Source of the DNA: Actinomadura syzygii
Lineage (GTDB): Bacteria > Actinomycetota > Actinomycetes > Streptosporangiales > Streptosporangiaceae
Length of the DNA: 64,000 nucleotides
Reading direction: 5' to 3'
Assembly (NCBI RefSeq): GCF_008085905.1
Contig: NZ_VSFF01000005.1
Location: forward strand, 496,001 to 560,000
How positions within the stretch are numbered: position 1 is the stretch's first letter; every line of letters begins with the position of its first letter. Shown here one piece after another: positions 41,371 through 49,313 of this stretch. The translations under genes and the position numbers were made by a program. The notes under the pieces are model-generated. The model had not been told where the DNA came from and ran no database searches. It was given only the letters and a program-made list of their open reading frames with translations.

Positions 41371-42591
41371 ATGAATACCGTGATGGGCAGGCGTTCCGAC
41401 TTCTTCGTCGATCCGGGGATGAACTCGATGGCGCGGGCGATGCTCGGCCGCGTCTACACCGGTGCGGCCGACGCCGGTGAGGCGCTGGCGACGTTCGACC
41501 GCGTCATCGACGGCGACGCCGCCTCGTGGGCACGTGAATGGGAGGCGACGGCCGACCGCGTCGCCGCGATCGGCGCCGACTGCCTGCGCCGGGGCCACCC
41601 GGTCAGCGGGCGCGACGCCCTGCTCCGCGCCGCGACGTACTACACGGCGTGCGTGGTGATGGCCGACGGGTGCGCGGAGCCCGAGACCGTCAGGGCGCGG
41701 ACGTTCGCCGCCTACCGCAGGTGCTGGGAGCGGTACCTCGACCTGCTGGACGACCCGCCCGAGCGCCTCGACGTCCCGTACGAGGGCACGACGATGCCCG
41801 GCTGGTTCCTCGCCGCGCCAGGCGACGGGCCGAAGCCGACGCTGGTGGCGGTCAACGGCGCGGACGGCGCGCTCAGCTTCCTGTGGCCCGGCCACGCCTC
41901 CCAGGCGGCGGCGCGCGGTTACAACGTGGTGCTGTTCGACGGTCCGGGACAGCAGCGCATGCTGTTCGAGCGGGGCATTCCGTTCCGGCCCGACTGGGAG
42001 CACGTCGTCCGGCCGGTCGTAGATGAGGTGCTAGGCCGGGATGACGTCGACCCAAACCGGCTCGTCCTCTACGCCGTCAGCCAGGGCGGCTACTGGGGCC
42101 CGCGCGCGCTGGCGTTCGAGCACCGGTTCGCGGCGGCGGTCATCGACGGCGGGGTGGTCGACGTGTCCGAGGCGTGGGGCGCCCTCCTGTCGCCCGAGCT
42201 GAAGGCGATGCTCGACGCCGGGGAGCGCGAAAAGTTCAACGCGGCGATCGACACCATCCCGGCCGACCTCAAGCGGGTCATCACCTGGCGCGCCAAGCCG
42301 TACGGCTGCCCGACCGTCTACGACACCTACCGCGAGGTCGAGCGCTACCGGATCACGCCGGAGCTCGCCGCGCGGATCACCACGCCGGTGCTGATCGCCG
42401 ACCCCGACGACGAGCGGTACTTCACCGGTCAGCCCGAGCGCCTGTACGAGATGCTCCGCGGTGAGAAGACGCTCGTCCGCTTCACCGAGGCCGAGGGGGC
42501 GGCCGGGCACTGCGAGCCGATGGCGCGGGCCCTCGCCGCGCAGCGCTTCTTCGACTTCCTCGACGGGCAGGTCGGACTCACCGGCTCCTGA
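41371..42591 (+). CDS. Alpha/beta hydrolase, paralogue of the 39551 gene
   Basis: This 406-residue enzyme has the same layout as the hydrolase at 39551: an N-terminal helical part with SGRDALLRAATYYTACV near 87-103, then a hydrolase core with nucleophile Ser237 in YAVSQGGYWGPR, acid Asp in IADPDDERYF and a C-terminal His in AAGHCEPM. AAAGGAA precedes the ATG. Conservation of the helical cap motif suggests both derive from one ancestor with a DHPON-hydrolase-like fold. It lies upstream of the LAL regulator, which may control it. Confidence 0.85.
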   Translation: MNTVMGRRSDFFVDPGMNSMARAMLGRVYTGAADAGEALATFDRVIDGDAASWAREWEATADRVAAIGADCLRRGHPVSGRDALLRAATYYTACVVMADGCAEPETVRARTFAAYRRCWERYLDLLDDPPERLDVPYEGTTMPGWFLAAPGDGPKPTLVAVNGADGALSFLWPGHASQAAARGYNVVLFDGPGQQRMLFERGIPFRPDWEHVVRPVVDEVLGRDDVDPNRLVLYAVSQGGYWGPRALAFEHRFAAAVIDGGVVDVSEAWGALLSPELKAMLDAGEREKFNAAIDTIPADLKRVITWRAKPYGCPTVYDTYREVERYRITPELAARITTPVLIADPDDERYFTGQPERLYEMLRGEKTLVRFTEAEGAAGHCEPMARALAAQRFFDFLDGQVGLTGS

Positions 42592-42657
42592 CCTCCCGCC
42601 GGGCGGTGCCCCTCGTAGGATCGGCGGCAGCGCACGCGGTCGGGGGAGCGAGTCGGG

Positions 42658-45306
42658 GTGGACGCCGGGTTGGTCGGTCGGCGGCGCCAACTGGGCGCCG
42701 TCGCTGCGGCGTTCGCGGACGCGGCCGACGGCCGTCCACGGGTCGTGTCGATCGAGGGCGACGGCGGCGCGGGCAAGACGGCCCTGGCCAGGCGGTCGAT
42801 CGCCGATCTCGCCGTGGAACACCGCGCCGTCGTCGTGACCGGGGACGAGCTGACCGCTTCGGTTCCGTTCGCCGCGCTCGGGCCGCTGGTCGACGTCCCG
42901 TCCGGGACGACGGTGGTCGAGGCGGCCCGGCTGGTGATCGGCCGCCTGGCGGAACTGGCCGACGCCGCCGGGCTCTTGGTCGTGCTCGTCGACGACCTTC
43001 ACTGGGTTGACCTGGCGTCTCGCCAGTCGCTGGCCATCGCCGCCGGACGTCTCGAACACGAGCCGGTGGCGATCGTCGTCACGGCGCGTCCGGAACACGG
43101 CGGCGCCGACGACGGCTGGGCCAGGCTGCGCAACGACGCGGGCCGCTGCGTCCGGGTCCGCGTCGGCGGGCTCGGCGCGGACGACGTCGCCGCGCTCGCC
43201 GCCCAGCGCGGCATGCCGCTGACCTCGGCGGCGGCGCGGCGGCTCACCGACCACACCGGCGGAAACGCCCTGTACGTCACGACGCTGCTGGACGACGTCC
43301 CACCGGAGGTGCTCAACCGCACGGGCGAGGCGCTGCCGGTCCCGGCGGACCTGTCGGCGCTGGTCGCCGCGAGGTTCGCGGGGCTGGACGCCGGTCCGGC
43401 GGCGCTGCTGGGCGCGCTCGCCGTGCTCGCCCGTCCGGCACCGTTGCCGCAGGTCGCGGAGGTGGCCGACAGCGCGGACCCGGCAGCGGACTGCGACGGC
43501 CTGCTCTCGACGCGCTGGGTGGAGCGGCGCCCCGGCGGGGCGGGCCTAGCCCGGCTCGCCTTCGTCCACCCGCTGATGCGGCAGGCCGTCTACGACACGC
43601 TGCCGCTGGACGACCGCCGCCGCCTGCACCTCGCCGCGGCGCGCGTCGGCGACCGGCGCGGCGCACTCGCCCACCGCGTCGCCGCGGCCGACCGGGTCGA
43701 CGAGGCGCTGGCCGCCGAACTCGAAGCGGAGGCCCGGTCGGCGTCCGCGCCCGACGACGCCGGAACCGCCGCGCGGATGCTGCGCTGGGCCGCCGACCTC
43801 ACACCGGAGCGCGCGGCCCGCGAGCGGCGGCTCCTCGGCGCCGCCCGGCTCGCCGTCGACGCCGCCGACCCGGCGCTGGACGAGCTGGTCCCGGCCGTCG
43901 CCGCCTGCGCGGACGGCCCGGAGCGCGACCTCGTCCTCGGCACGGCCGCCTGGCGGGCGGGCGACTCGGGCGAGGCGATCCACCGGCTGCGGCGTGCCGC
44001 GTCCGGCGCCGACGTGGCGGTCGAGGCGCTGGTCCGGTTGGCGGACGTGTTCGTCGTCCTCGGCCACGGGCAGGCGGCGATCGACGCGGCGGCCGAAGCG
44101 CTGGACCGCGAGCCGTCCGACGAGCGGACCCGGCTGGCGGCATGGGCGAGCCGCGCCCTCGGCGTCGCCTCGCGCGACGGAGCGATCGCCGGACTGGCGG
44201 TGCTGCGCGACCTTCTGCCGTCCCGCCCGGACGAATGCGCCCCGGCGGAGAACGGACTCCTCGCACTCCGCGGACTCCTCGGCTGGTTCGCCCTCCGTCC
44301 CACGGCCGCCCTCGACGACCTCACCGCCGTCCTGGCGCGGCCCGCGGTCACGCTGGAACGGCGCCGCCGCGCGCAGCTCGACGTGGCGCAGTGCCAGTAC
44401 GTGATCGGCCGCTGGGACGAGGCGACGGTGCACGCCCGGCTCGTCCTGGAGCTGTCCGACGGCGAGCGCGAGCGGGACGCGGGGATCGCCCACCAGGTGC
44501 TGGCCGGGATCGCCGGGGGACGGGGCGACTGGCACGCGGCGGTCGTCCACTTCGACGCGGCACGGCGGCTCGCCGCGACGTTCGGCACCCCCGAACTCGC
44601 CCTCGCCGCCCGCCTCGCCGGCTTCGCCGTCGCCCAGGCCCGCGGAGCGCACGCCGAGATCGCGGGGCTGGTCTCGACGGCCGACGCCGCGACGCCGCCC
44701 GTCCTGTCGACGCTGTCGGTGTACCACCCGGGCGCGTCCGCGCACATCGAGGCGGGCGACCTCGACATCGCCGTCCGGCTCGCCGACCGCCTCGCCGCCG
44801 ACGCCGAGCGCCGCCGCGTCGACGTGTCCGCGCAGGTGGCCGACCTGCGCGGCCGCGCCGCCGCCAGGCGCGGCGACCCGGCGGCCGCCGACCGGCACCT
44901 CGCCGAAGCCGCCGCCGCGATCACCGCCGACACGCCCGTCCTCATCGCCGCGGGCATCCACCTGGCCCGCGGGCGGCTGCTGCGGGCACGGGCCCGCCGC
45001 CACGACGCGATCGCCGCGCTGGCCGAGGCCCGCACGATCTACGAGAGCCTCGGCGCCCGCCCCTACCTCGACCGCGTCGACGCCGAACTGACCGACGCGG
45101 GCCTGTCCCGCCCGACCCGCCGCCGCTCGCCGCTGGACCTCACCCCTCGCGAACAGGACGTCGTCACACTCGCCGTCCGCGGCCGCTCCAACAAGGAGAT
45201 CGCCGCCGAACTCTTCGTCAGCGAAAAGGCCGTCGAATACCACCTGCGCAACACCTACGCCAAGCTCGGAATCACCTCAAAACGCGACCTACGCACCCAC
45301 CTCTGA
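42658..45306 (+). CDS. LAL-type LuxR family transcriptional regulator (ATPase plus HTH)
   Basis: This 882-residue regulator has an N-terminal AAA/NTPase domain with Walker A GDGGAGKT at 34-41 and Walker B LVVLVDDLHWVD near 106-117. A long helical TPR-like middle region spans about 300-800. A C-terminal LuxR helix-turn-helix lies at about 822-880 (LTPREQDVVTLAVRGRSNKE, then LFVSEKAVEYHLRNTYAKLG). Such proteins activate catabolic or secondary-metabolite genes in response to ligands. The GTG start follows GGGGAGCG. It is 66 bases after the hydrolase gene, probably one transcript. A transporter remnant begins immediately after its stop. Confidence 0.9.
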   Translation: MDAGLVGRRRQLGAVAAAFADAADGRPRVVSIEGDGGAGKTALARRSIADLAVEHRAVVVTGDELTASVPFAALGPLVDVPSGTTVVEAARLVIGRLAELADAAGLLVVLVDDLHWVDLASRQSLAIAAGRLEHEPVAIVVTARPEHGGADDGWARLRNDAGRCVRVRVGGLGADDVAALAAQRGMPLTSAAARRLTDHTGGNALYVTTLLDDVPPEVLNRTGEALPVPADLSALVAARFAGLDAGPAALLGALAVLARPAPLPQVAEVADSADPAADCDGLLSTRWVERRPGGAGLARLAFVHPLMRQAVYDTLPLDDRRRLHLAAARVGDRRGALAHRVAAADRVDEALAAELEAEARSASAPDDAGTAARMLRWAADLTPERAARERRLLGAARLAVDAADPALDELVPAVAACADGPERDLVLGTAAWRAGDSGEAIHRLRRAASGADVAVEALVRLADVFVVLGHGQAAIDAAAEALDREPSDERTRLAAWASRALGVASRDGAIAGLAVLRDLLPSRPDECAPAENGLLALRGLLGWFALRPTAALDDLTAVLARPAVTLERRRRAQLDVAQCQYVIGRWDEATVHARLVLELSDGERERDAGIAHQVLAGIAGGRGDWHAAVVHFDAARRLAATFGTPELALAARLAGFAVAQARGAHAEIAGLVSTADAATPPVLSTLSVYHPGASAHIEAGDLDIAVRLADRLAADAERRRVDVSAQVADLRGRAAARRGDPAAADRHLAEAAAAITADTPVLIAAGIHLARGRLLRARARRHDAIAALAEARTIYESLGARPYLDRVDAELTDAGLSRPTRRRSPLDLTPREQDVVTLAVRGRSNKEIAAELFVSEKAVEYHLRNTYAKLGITSKRDLRTHL

Positions 45307-45579
45307 ACCCTGCCCTCGGTCGGCGGCGGACTGTTCACCACGCCGCTGACCGGCATCGTCACCTCCGGTGTCGCCCCGGCCGACGCGGGGGCCGCGTCCG
45401 GGCTCGTGAACACGGCGAAGTAGATCGGCGGCGCGCTCGGGCTGGCCGTCCTGATCGTCCTCACTGGGGAGTACGCCTACACCCGGCAGGGCCTCGCCGA
45501 CGGGTACGGCCGGGCGTTCGCGCTCACCGCGCTGGCCCTCGCGGCGGTCGCCGTCCTCGCGTCCCGTCGTGATACCTGA
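45307..45579 (+). pseudogene. Remnant of a DHA2-type MFS drug transporter C-terminus
   Basis: Translated in one frame, 45307-45579 reads LPSVGGGLFTTPLTG, then SGLVNTAK, a TAG stop at 45421-45423, then IGGALGLAVLIVLTGEY and a terminal hydrophobic helix ending in a TGA. This is the typical end of a 14-helix DHA2 transporter (...SGLVNTARQIGGALG), with the Gln codon CAG changed to TAG. The N-terminal two thirds are absent, and the remnant abuts the LAL stop codon, so a deletion has joined them. Third-position GC is still high, which suggests recent decay. Confidence 0.8.
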
Positions 45580-45610
45580 CGCGACTGCCAGGGCCTTTTC
45601 GCGGAGGGGG

Positions 45611-45641
45611 TTGCATCCGGTACCGGGGTACAGGCTTACCT
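45611..45641 (+). promoter_or_regulatory. MerR-type promoter with 19-bp spacer and 7-4-7 dyad
   Basis: TTGCAT at 45611-45616 and TTACCT at 45636-45641 are separated by 19 bases, the over-long spacer characteristic of MerR-controlled promoters. The spacer contains a dyad, CCGGTAC-N4-GTACAGG (one mismatch). The ATG of the first gene is only eight bases after the -10 box, so the mRNA is nearly leaderless. Confidence 0.75.
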
Positions 45642-45648
45642 TCGAGAC

Positions 45649-46023
45649 ATGGAACCACGGCAAGTACCGGACGATCACGGGTGGGCGCCGCGGGCGTGCA
45701 CGCTGCCGACCGTGGAGCGGCCGCTGCGGGTGGCCGAGTTCGACGCGCTGTTCGCCGAGGCGGTGACCGCCGTCGAGCCCGCCGGGCCGGGCCGGGTGCG
45801 GCTGGTGCTGCGTCCCGACCCGGAGGTGGCCGGACGGGCCGCCGAGCTGGCGGCCCGCGAGACCGGATGCTGCTCGTTCTTCACCTTCACCCTGACCGCC
45901 ACCGGAGGCGCGCTGGCCCTCCAGGCCGGTGTCGACGAGCGACACACCGAGGTGCTGGACGCGCTGGCCGCCCGCGCGAGCGAGTTGAGCGCGTCCGGCG
46001 GAGCCTCCGGGACGCGGCCGTGA
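45649..46023 (+). CDS. Small CCSF-motif protein of a MerR operon
   Basis: This 124-residue protein is uncharacterised. It contains ACTLPTVERPLRVAEFDALFAEAV (split; about 16-39) and a conserved-looking ETGCCSFFTFTL segment near 73-84 with vicinal cysteines. Proteins of this kind occur next to MerR metal regulators in actinobacteria, and the cysteine pair may bind a soft metal. It is the first gene after a MerR-type promoter, and its stop overlaps the MerR gene's GTG start. The metal-binding role is inference. Confidence 0.65.
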   Translation: MEPRQVPDDHGWAPRACTLPTVERPLRVAEFDALFAEAVTAVEPAGPGRVRLVLRPDPEVAGRAAELAARETGCCSFFTFTLTATGGALALQAGVDERHTEVLDALAARASELSASGGASGTRP

Positions 46024-46493
46024 CCACCGTCGACGGCGGCGCGGACGGCCGGTTGCGCAGCGGCCAGGTCGCCGCCGCCGCCGGGGTGAACCAGCAGACG
46101 CTCCGCTACTACGAGCGGCGCGGCCTACTGCACGAGCCGGAGCGGACACCGGGCGGCCACCGCCTGTACCCGGCCGAGGCCGTGACGCTGCTGCGCGTGA
46201 TCAAGACCGCGCAGCGCCTGGGCTTCACCTTGGAGGAGGTCGCCGACCTGCTGGAGGCCGGAACCCACCGCCACAGGCACCGGCGTGCGGACGCCGGGCT
46301 GCGGGAGAGCGCCCGTGCCAAGCTCGCCGAGGTGGAAGCCAAGATCACCGACCTCCAGGTCATCGCGGACACACTCCGCCAGGCACTGGACGCCGGATGC
46401 GACGACCTGGTCGCCTGCGCCGCCGAGGAGAGTTGCCCCCTGCCCTTCGCCGATCTGGCGACCACCAACGCGGGACCGGGATGCCGATGCTGA
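46020..46493 (+). CDS. MerR family heavy-metal-type regulator
   Basis: This 157-residue regulator has the MerR winged helix ([24 protein letters not shown], split; about 15-38, then [11 protein letters not shown]), a dimerisation helix, and a C-terminal cysteine cluster [16 protein letters not shown] near 127-142 plus CRC at the end. In mercury-type MerR, Cys79 lies in the THCEE position. Here that stretch reads THRHRHRR, so the metal or ligand is probably not handled as in classical MerR. The GTG is coupled to the preceding gene, and the regulator likely acts on the 7-4-7 dyad at 45617-45634. Confidence 0.83.
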   Translation: MTTVDGGADGRLRSGQVAAAAGVNQQTLRYYERRGLLHEPERTPGGHRLYPAEAVTLLRVIKTAQRLGFTLEEVADLLEAGTHRHRHRRADAGLRESARAKLAEVEAKITDLQVIADTLRQALDAGCDDLVACAAEESCPLPFADLATTNAGPGCRC

Positions 46494-46512
46494 CCGTGAA
46501 GGGGGCGCGCTC

Positions 46513-46848
46513 ATGACGGACGTCGCCAGGTCCATCGCCCTGTTCGTTCTGGCCGCGTTCGCTGAGATCGGGGGCGCCTGGCTGGTGTGGCAGGGCGTCC
46601 GCGAGCATCGCGGGTGGATCTGGATCGGGGCGGGCATCATCGCGCTCGGGCTCTACGGGTTCGTGGCCACCCTTCAGCCCGACGCCAACTTCGGGCGGAT
46701 CCTGGCCGCCTACGGCGGCGTCTTCGTCGCGGGTTCGCTGGCCTGGGGCATGGTCGCGGACGGGTTCCGTCCCGACCGCTGGGACGTCACGGGCGCCCTG
46801 ATCTGCCTCGTCGGCGTCGCGGTCATCATGTACACCCCGCGCGGCTGA
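46513..46848 (+). CDS. YnfA/UPF0060 family small membrane protein
   Basis: This 111-residue protein has four predicted membrane helices: [18 protein letters not shown], then [40 protein letters not shown] and [14 protein letters not shown]. The family is related in fold to small multidrug/cation transporters and is often linked to metal or cation tolerance. AAGGGGG precedes the ATG. It is 19 bases after the MerR gene and is the third gene of that operon, consistent with an export role under metal control. Confidence 0.88.
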   Translation: MTDVARSIALFVLAAFAEIGGAWLVWQGVREHRGWIWIGAGIIALGLYGFVATLQPDANFGRILAAYGGVFVAGSLAWGMVADGFRPDRWDVTGALICLVGVAVIMYTPRG

Positions 46849-46961
46849 ACCAGCCCTGACGGCCCGGTGAAACCCGGGCGCCTATCTCAATGGGGGAGGC
46901 GTTGACGTCCTCCCATTTCATTGGACGGTCGGGCTGACGGCCGTGATCAAGAGGTGGGCTG

Positions 46962-48065
46962 ATGACTCGCAAGACGTTCAGGTCCCGGGCGGTCGCCATT
47001 GCCGGAACGGCCGCGCTCGGCATTGCCGGGACGGGCCTGGCGGCCCCCGCGCGTGCGGCGGCGCCGCATTACACGCTGACGGTCGGCCCGGCGGCGGCGC
47101 AGCGCTACACCGACATCAACGACCGGGGCGACATCATCGGCATCGGGCAGCAGCCGGGCGCGCAGAACGGGCAGGCGTTCATCATCAAGGCCGGGACGAG
47201 CACGCCGCAATTCCTGTCCACGCCGAGCGACCCGGGAAACACCCAGCAATACACCGAACCACTCGCGGTCAACAACAATGGCGTCACCGTCGGGGACACC
47301 TACCTGACCCCGACCACCGGGCCGGTCTTGAACGTCCACCGCCCGACCCGGTGGGACGGGCCCGGCGCGACCGGCGTGGACCTCGGCGTCGATCCGAACA
47401 AGTCGTTCTTCGACGTCAGGGCCACCGGCATCAACGACAGCGGCCTGATCGTCGGCAAGACCCTCCAGGCGGACGACCACACCCACGCCTGGACGGTGAA
47501 CGGAACGACGATCACCCAGCTTCCGCCATTGCCCGGCGGTACGGAGGCCCGCGCGAACGGGGTCAACAACGACGGCGTGATCGTGGGGTCGGCCATCGCC
47601 GCCGACAAGGCCACCGTTCCCGCCGTCGAGTGGGTGGGCGGCAAGATCCGGAGCCTGGGAATCCTGCCCGGCGGCACCTATGCCGAGGCCAGGGCCGTCA
47701 ATTCCTCCGGTGTGGCGGTCGGCCAGTCCACCGTCACGACCGGCAAGGAACTCGGCCTTTCCCATGCCGTCGTATTCAGCGGCGGTAACGTGACCGACCT
47801 CAACGTCCCCGGCACCGGACGCGGGGACACCGTGGCCCACGCCGTCAACGACGACGGCACGATAGTCGGCCAAGCCGTCGCCACCGGATTCGTCTACCAG
47901 AACGGCGTCGCCACCGACCTCAGCACGCTCATCCCGGCGGGCTCCGGCTTCCATATCCTCACGGCCACCGGAATCAACAACCACGGCGACATCGTCGGTC
48001 TGGCCACCAAGACCGCGAACGGCACGGGCACGCGCTACCCCGTCCTGCTCACTCCCACCGAATAG
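46962..48065 (+). CDS. Secreted HAF-repeat protein (seven repeats)
   Basis: This 367-residue protein has a signal peptide (about 1-33, ending ARAAA) and seven HAF-type repeats of the form [IV]N[DN]xGxIVGxx: INDRGDIIGIG, VNNNGVTVGD, INDSGLIVGK, VNNDGVIVGS, VNSSGVAVGQ, VNDDGTIVGQ and INNHGDIVGL. Seven repeats of about 45 residues suggest a beta-propeller-like extracellular domain. AAGAGGTG precedes the ATG. No catalytic residues are evident. It stands alone between the MerR operon and the terminator shared with the CGNR gene. Confidence 0.82.
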   Translation: MTRKTFRSRAVAIAGTAALGIAGTGLAAPARAAAPHYTLTVGPAAAQRYTDINDRGDIIGIGQQPGAQNGQAFIIKAGTSTPQFLSTPSDPGNTQQYTEPLAVNNNGVTVGDTYLTPTTGPVLNVHRPTRWDGPGATGVDLGVDPNKSFFDVRATGINDSGLIVGKTLQADDHTHAWTVNGTTITQLPPLPGGTEARANGVNNDGVIVGSAIAADKATVPAVEWVGGKIRSLGILPGGTYAEARAVNSSGVAVGQSTVTTGKELGLSHAVVFSGGNVTDLNVPGTGRGDTVAHAVNDDGTIVGQAVATGFVYQNGVATDLSTLIPAGSGFHILTATGINNHGDIVGLATKTANGTGTRYPVLLTPTE

Positions 48066-48077
48066 CTACGAGAGTGG

Positions 48078-48120
48078 CCGCCCAGCACGGGACGCGGCCT
48101 ATCCCGTGCTGGGCGGTTTT
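48078..48120. terminator. Strong bidirectional terminator with T-tract
   Basis: A perfect 15-base stem (48078-48092 with 48102-48116) with a 9-base loop is followed by TTTT on the plus strand. It ends the HAF-repeat gene. The right arm lies inside the last codons of the convergent CGNR gene, whose stop codon sits in the loop. Confidence 0.85.
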
Positions 48121-48713
48121 CCGTGGCGGGCGTAATGGCGCGCGGCGCGGGCGCGGTTGCCGCAGGCCGTCGAGCACCATTCCCGGCGCGGATGGTTCTT
48201 GATGAAGTACAGCACGCAACCCGGGGCGAGGCAGGCGCGCAGTTCGAGGTCCCGCCACCGGCCGAAGAAATGGACGGCTTCGGCGGCCATCGCGCTGACG
48301 AACAGCTCGCCCGGCGGGCCGGTCACCCGGAACTCCTCGATGACGTCGCCGCCCTCGGTCAGTTCGAGGATCGGCGTGGCCCGCGCCGAGCCCGCGTGCT
48401 CGTTGACCGTCCGGACGGCCGCCTCCAGTTCCGCGATCGCGGACGCGGCCGACTCGCGGGGGTCGCCCGTCAGCTCCGCCGCGAGTCGGCGCAGCGCGTC
48501 GCGCAGGCCGCGGAGGCGGGCCAGCCCGTCCTCGGTCAGCCGGTCGGCGCTGCCGGCCAGGGGCGCGTCCAGCCGCGGGGCCACCGCGCCGAGCCAGCGG
48601 CGGGCGCTCTCCGCGCTGGTCAGCGCGTCGTGGACGCCGTGCCGGTCGGCGAAGACCGTGTTCATCAGCTCGACCGGCAGCGCCTGTCCCAGCAGCGGGG
48701 GCGAGGTGGGCAT
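48099..48713 (-). CDS. CGNR zinc-finger / ABATE-domain protein
   Basis: This 204-residue protein has an N-terminal ABATE (stress-induced regulator) domain (about 10-130, ELMNTVFADRHGVHDAL). A C-terminal CGNR zinc finger lies at about 158-195: CLAPGC...FIKNHPRREWCSTACGNRARA, with four cysteines. Such proteins are thought to be DNA-binding regulators. It is divergent from the DUF1348 gene. Two copies of an inverted repeat occupy the shared promoter region and may be its operators. Confidence 0.87.
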   Translation of the reverse strand: MPTSPPLLGQALPVELMNTVFADRHGVHDALTSAESARRWLGAVAPRLDAPLAGSADRLTEDGLARLRGLRDALRRLAAELTGDPRESAASAIAELEAAVRTVNEHAGSARATPILELTEGGDVIEEFRVTGPPGELFVSAMAAEAVHFFGRWRDLELRACLAPGCVLYFIKNHPRREWCSTACGNRARAARHYARHGKPPSTG

Positions 48714-48730
48714 CCCGCCAGTCTACGGCG

Positions 48731-48764
48731 TTCTAACGGATACTTCGTGATTTATCCGTTTGAC
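48731..48764. promoter_or_regulatory. Inverted repeat TTCTAACGGA-N14, operator copy 1
   Basis: TTCTAACGGA at 48731-48740 is followed after 14 bases by TCCGTTTGAC at 48755-48764, which matches the complement at 8 of 10 positions. It lies 18 bases upstream of the CGNR start, and its right arm overlaps the -35 box of the DUF1348 promoter. Confidence 0.6.
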
Positions 48765-48789
48765 AGCAGGCGGGCCGCACACCTACCGT
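48760..48789 (+). promoter_or_regulatory. Predicted promoter of the DUF1348 gene
   Basis: TTGACA at 48760-48765 and TACCGT at 48784-48789 are 18 bases apart and lie between the two operator copies. Confidence 0.55.
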
Positions 48790-48822
48790 TCTAACGGATG
48801 TAGCGCATCTCGTCCGTTAGAA
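48789..48822. promoter_or_regulatory. Inverted repeat TTCTAACGGA-N14-TCCGTTAGAA, operator copy 2
   Basis: Perfect 10-base arms at 48789-48798 and 48813-48822 have the same 14-base spacing as copy 1, 58 bases away. It starts at the end of the -10 box and reaches the ribosome site of the DUF1348 gene, so binding would repress transcription. Confidence 0.7.
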
Positions 48823-48832
48823 GGGTCCGTCC

Positions 48833-49300
48833 ATGACCGAGTCACGTCCGCCGTTCCCGCCGTTCGACGAGGAGTCGGCCCCGCAGAAGGTGCAGGCCGC
48901 CGAGGACGCCTGGAACACGCGCGACCCGCACCGGGTCAGCCTCGCCTACACCCCCGACTCCGTTTGGCGGAACCGCGACACCTTCGTCACGGGACGGGAC
49001 GAGATCGTGGAATTCCTCACGGCGAAATGGGAGCGCGAGCAGGACTACGTCCTACGCAAGAGCCTGTGGGGTTTCCGCGGCCACCGAATGGCCGTCCGCT
49101 TCCAGTACGAGTGGCACGACTCGGACGGCCAGTGGTGGCGCAGCTACGGCAATGAATTGTGGCAGTTCGCCGACAACGGGCTCATGAGCCGCCGCGAAGC
49201 CAGCATCAACGACGTGCGGATATCCGAGGCCGACCGCCGCTGGTTCGGGCCGCGCCCCGACGACGAGCGCGGCCCCGGCCACGACATTCCTCTTCAGTGA
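48833..49300 (+). CDS. DUF1348 (NTF2-like) family protein
   Basis: This 155-residue SnoaL/NTF2-like-fold protein is of unknown biochemical role. It contains [27 protein letters not shown] (split) near 23-49, [16 protein letters not shown] near 66-81, and [22 protein letters not shown] (split) near 106-127. GAAGGG precedes the ATG. It is divergent from the CGNR regulator, with two operator copies between them, so it is probably a target of that regulator. Confidence 0.87.
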   Translation: MTESRPPFPPFDEESAPQKVQAAEDAWNTRDPHRVSLAYTPDSVWRNRDTFVTGRDEIVEFLTAKWEREQDYVLRKSLWGFRGHRMAVRFQYEWHDSDGQWWRSYGNELWQFADNGLMSRREASINDVRISEADRRWFGPRPDDERGPGHDIPLQ

Positions 49301-49313
49301 TTCCCGGCGAGCG

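Noticed and set aside
42658..45306. LAL regulator plus hydrolases as a natural-product gene cluster
   Set aside because: No polyketide, peptide synthetase, terpene or RiPP core enzyme lies nearby; the regulator alone is not enough.
45611..46848. Classical mercury-resistance operon
   Set aside because: No merA, merB, merT or merP is present and the regulator lacks the Cys79 position; only the promoter form is MerR-like.
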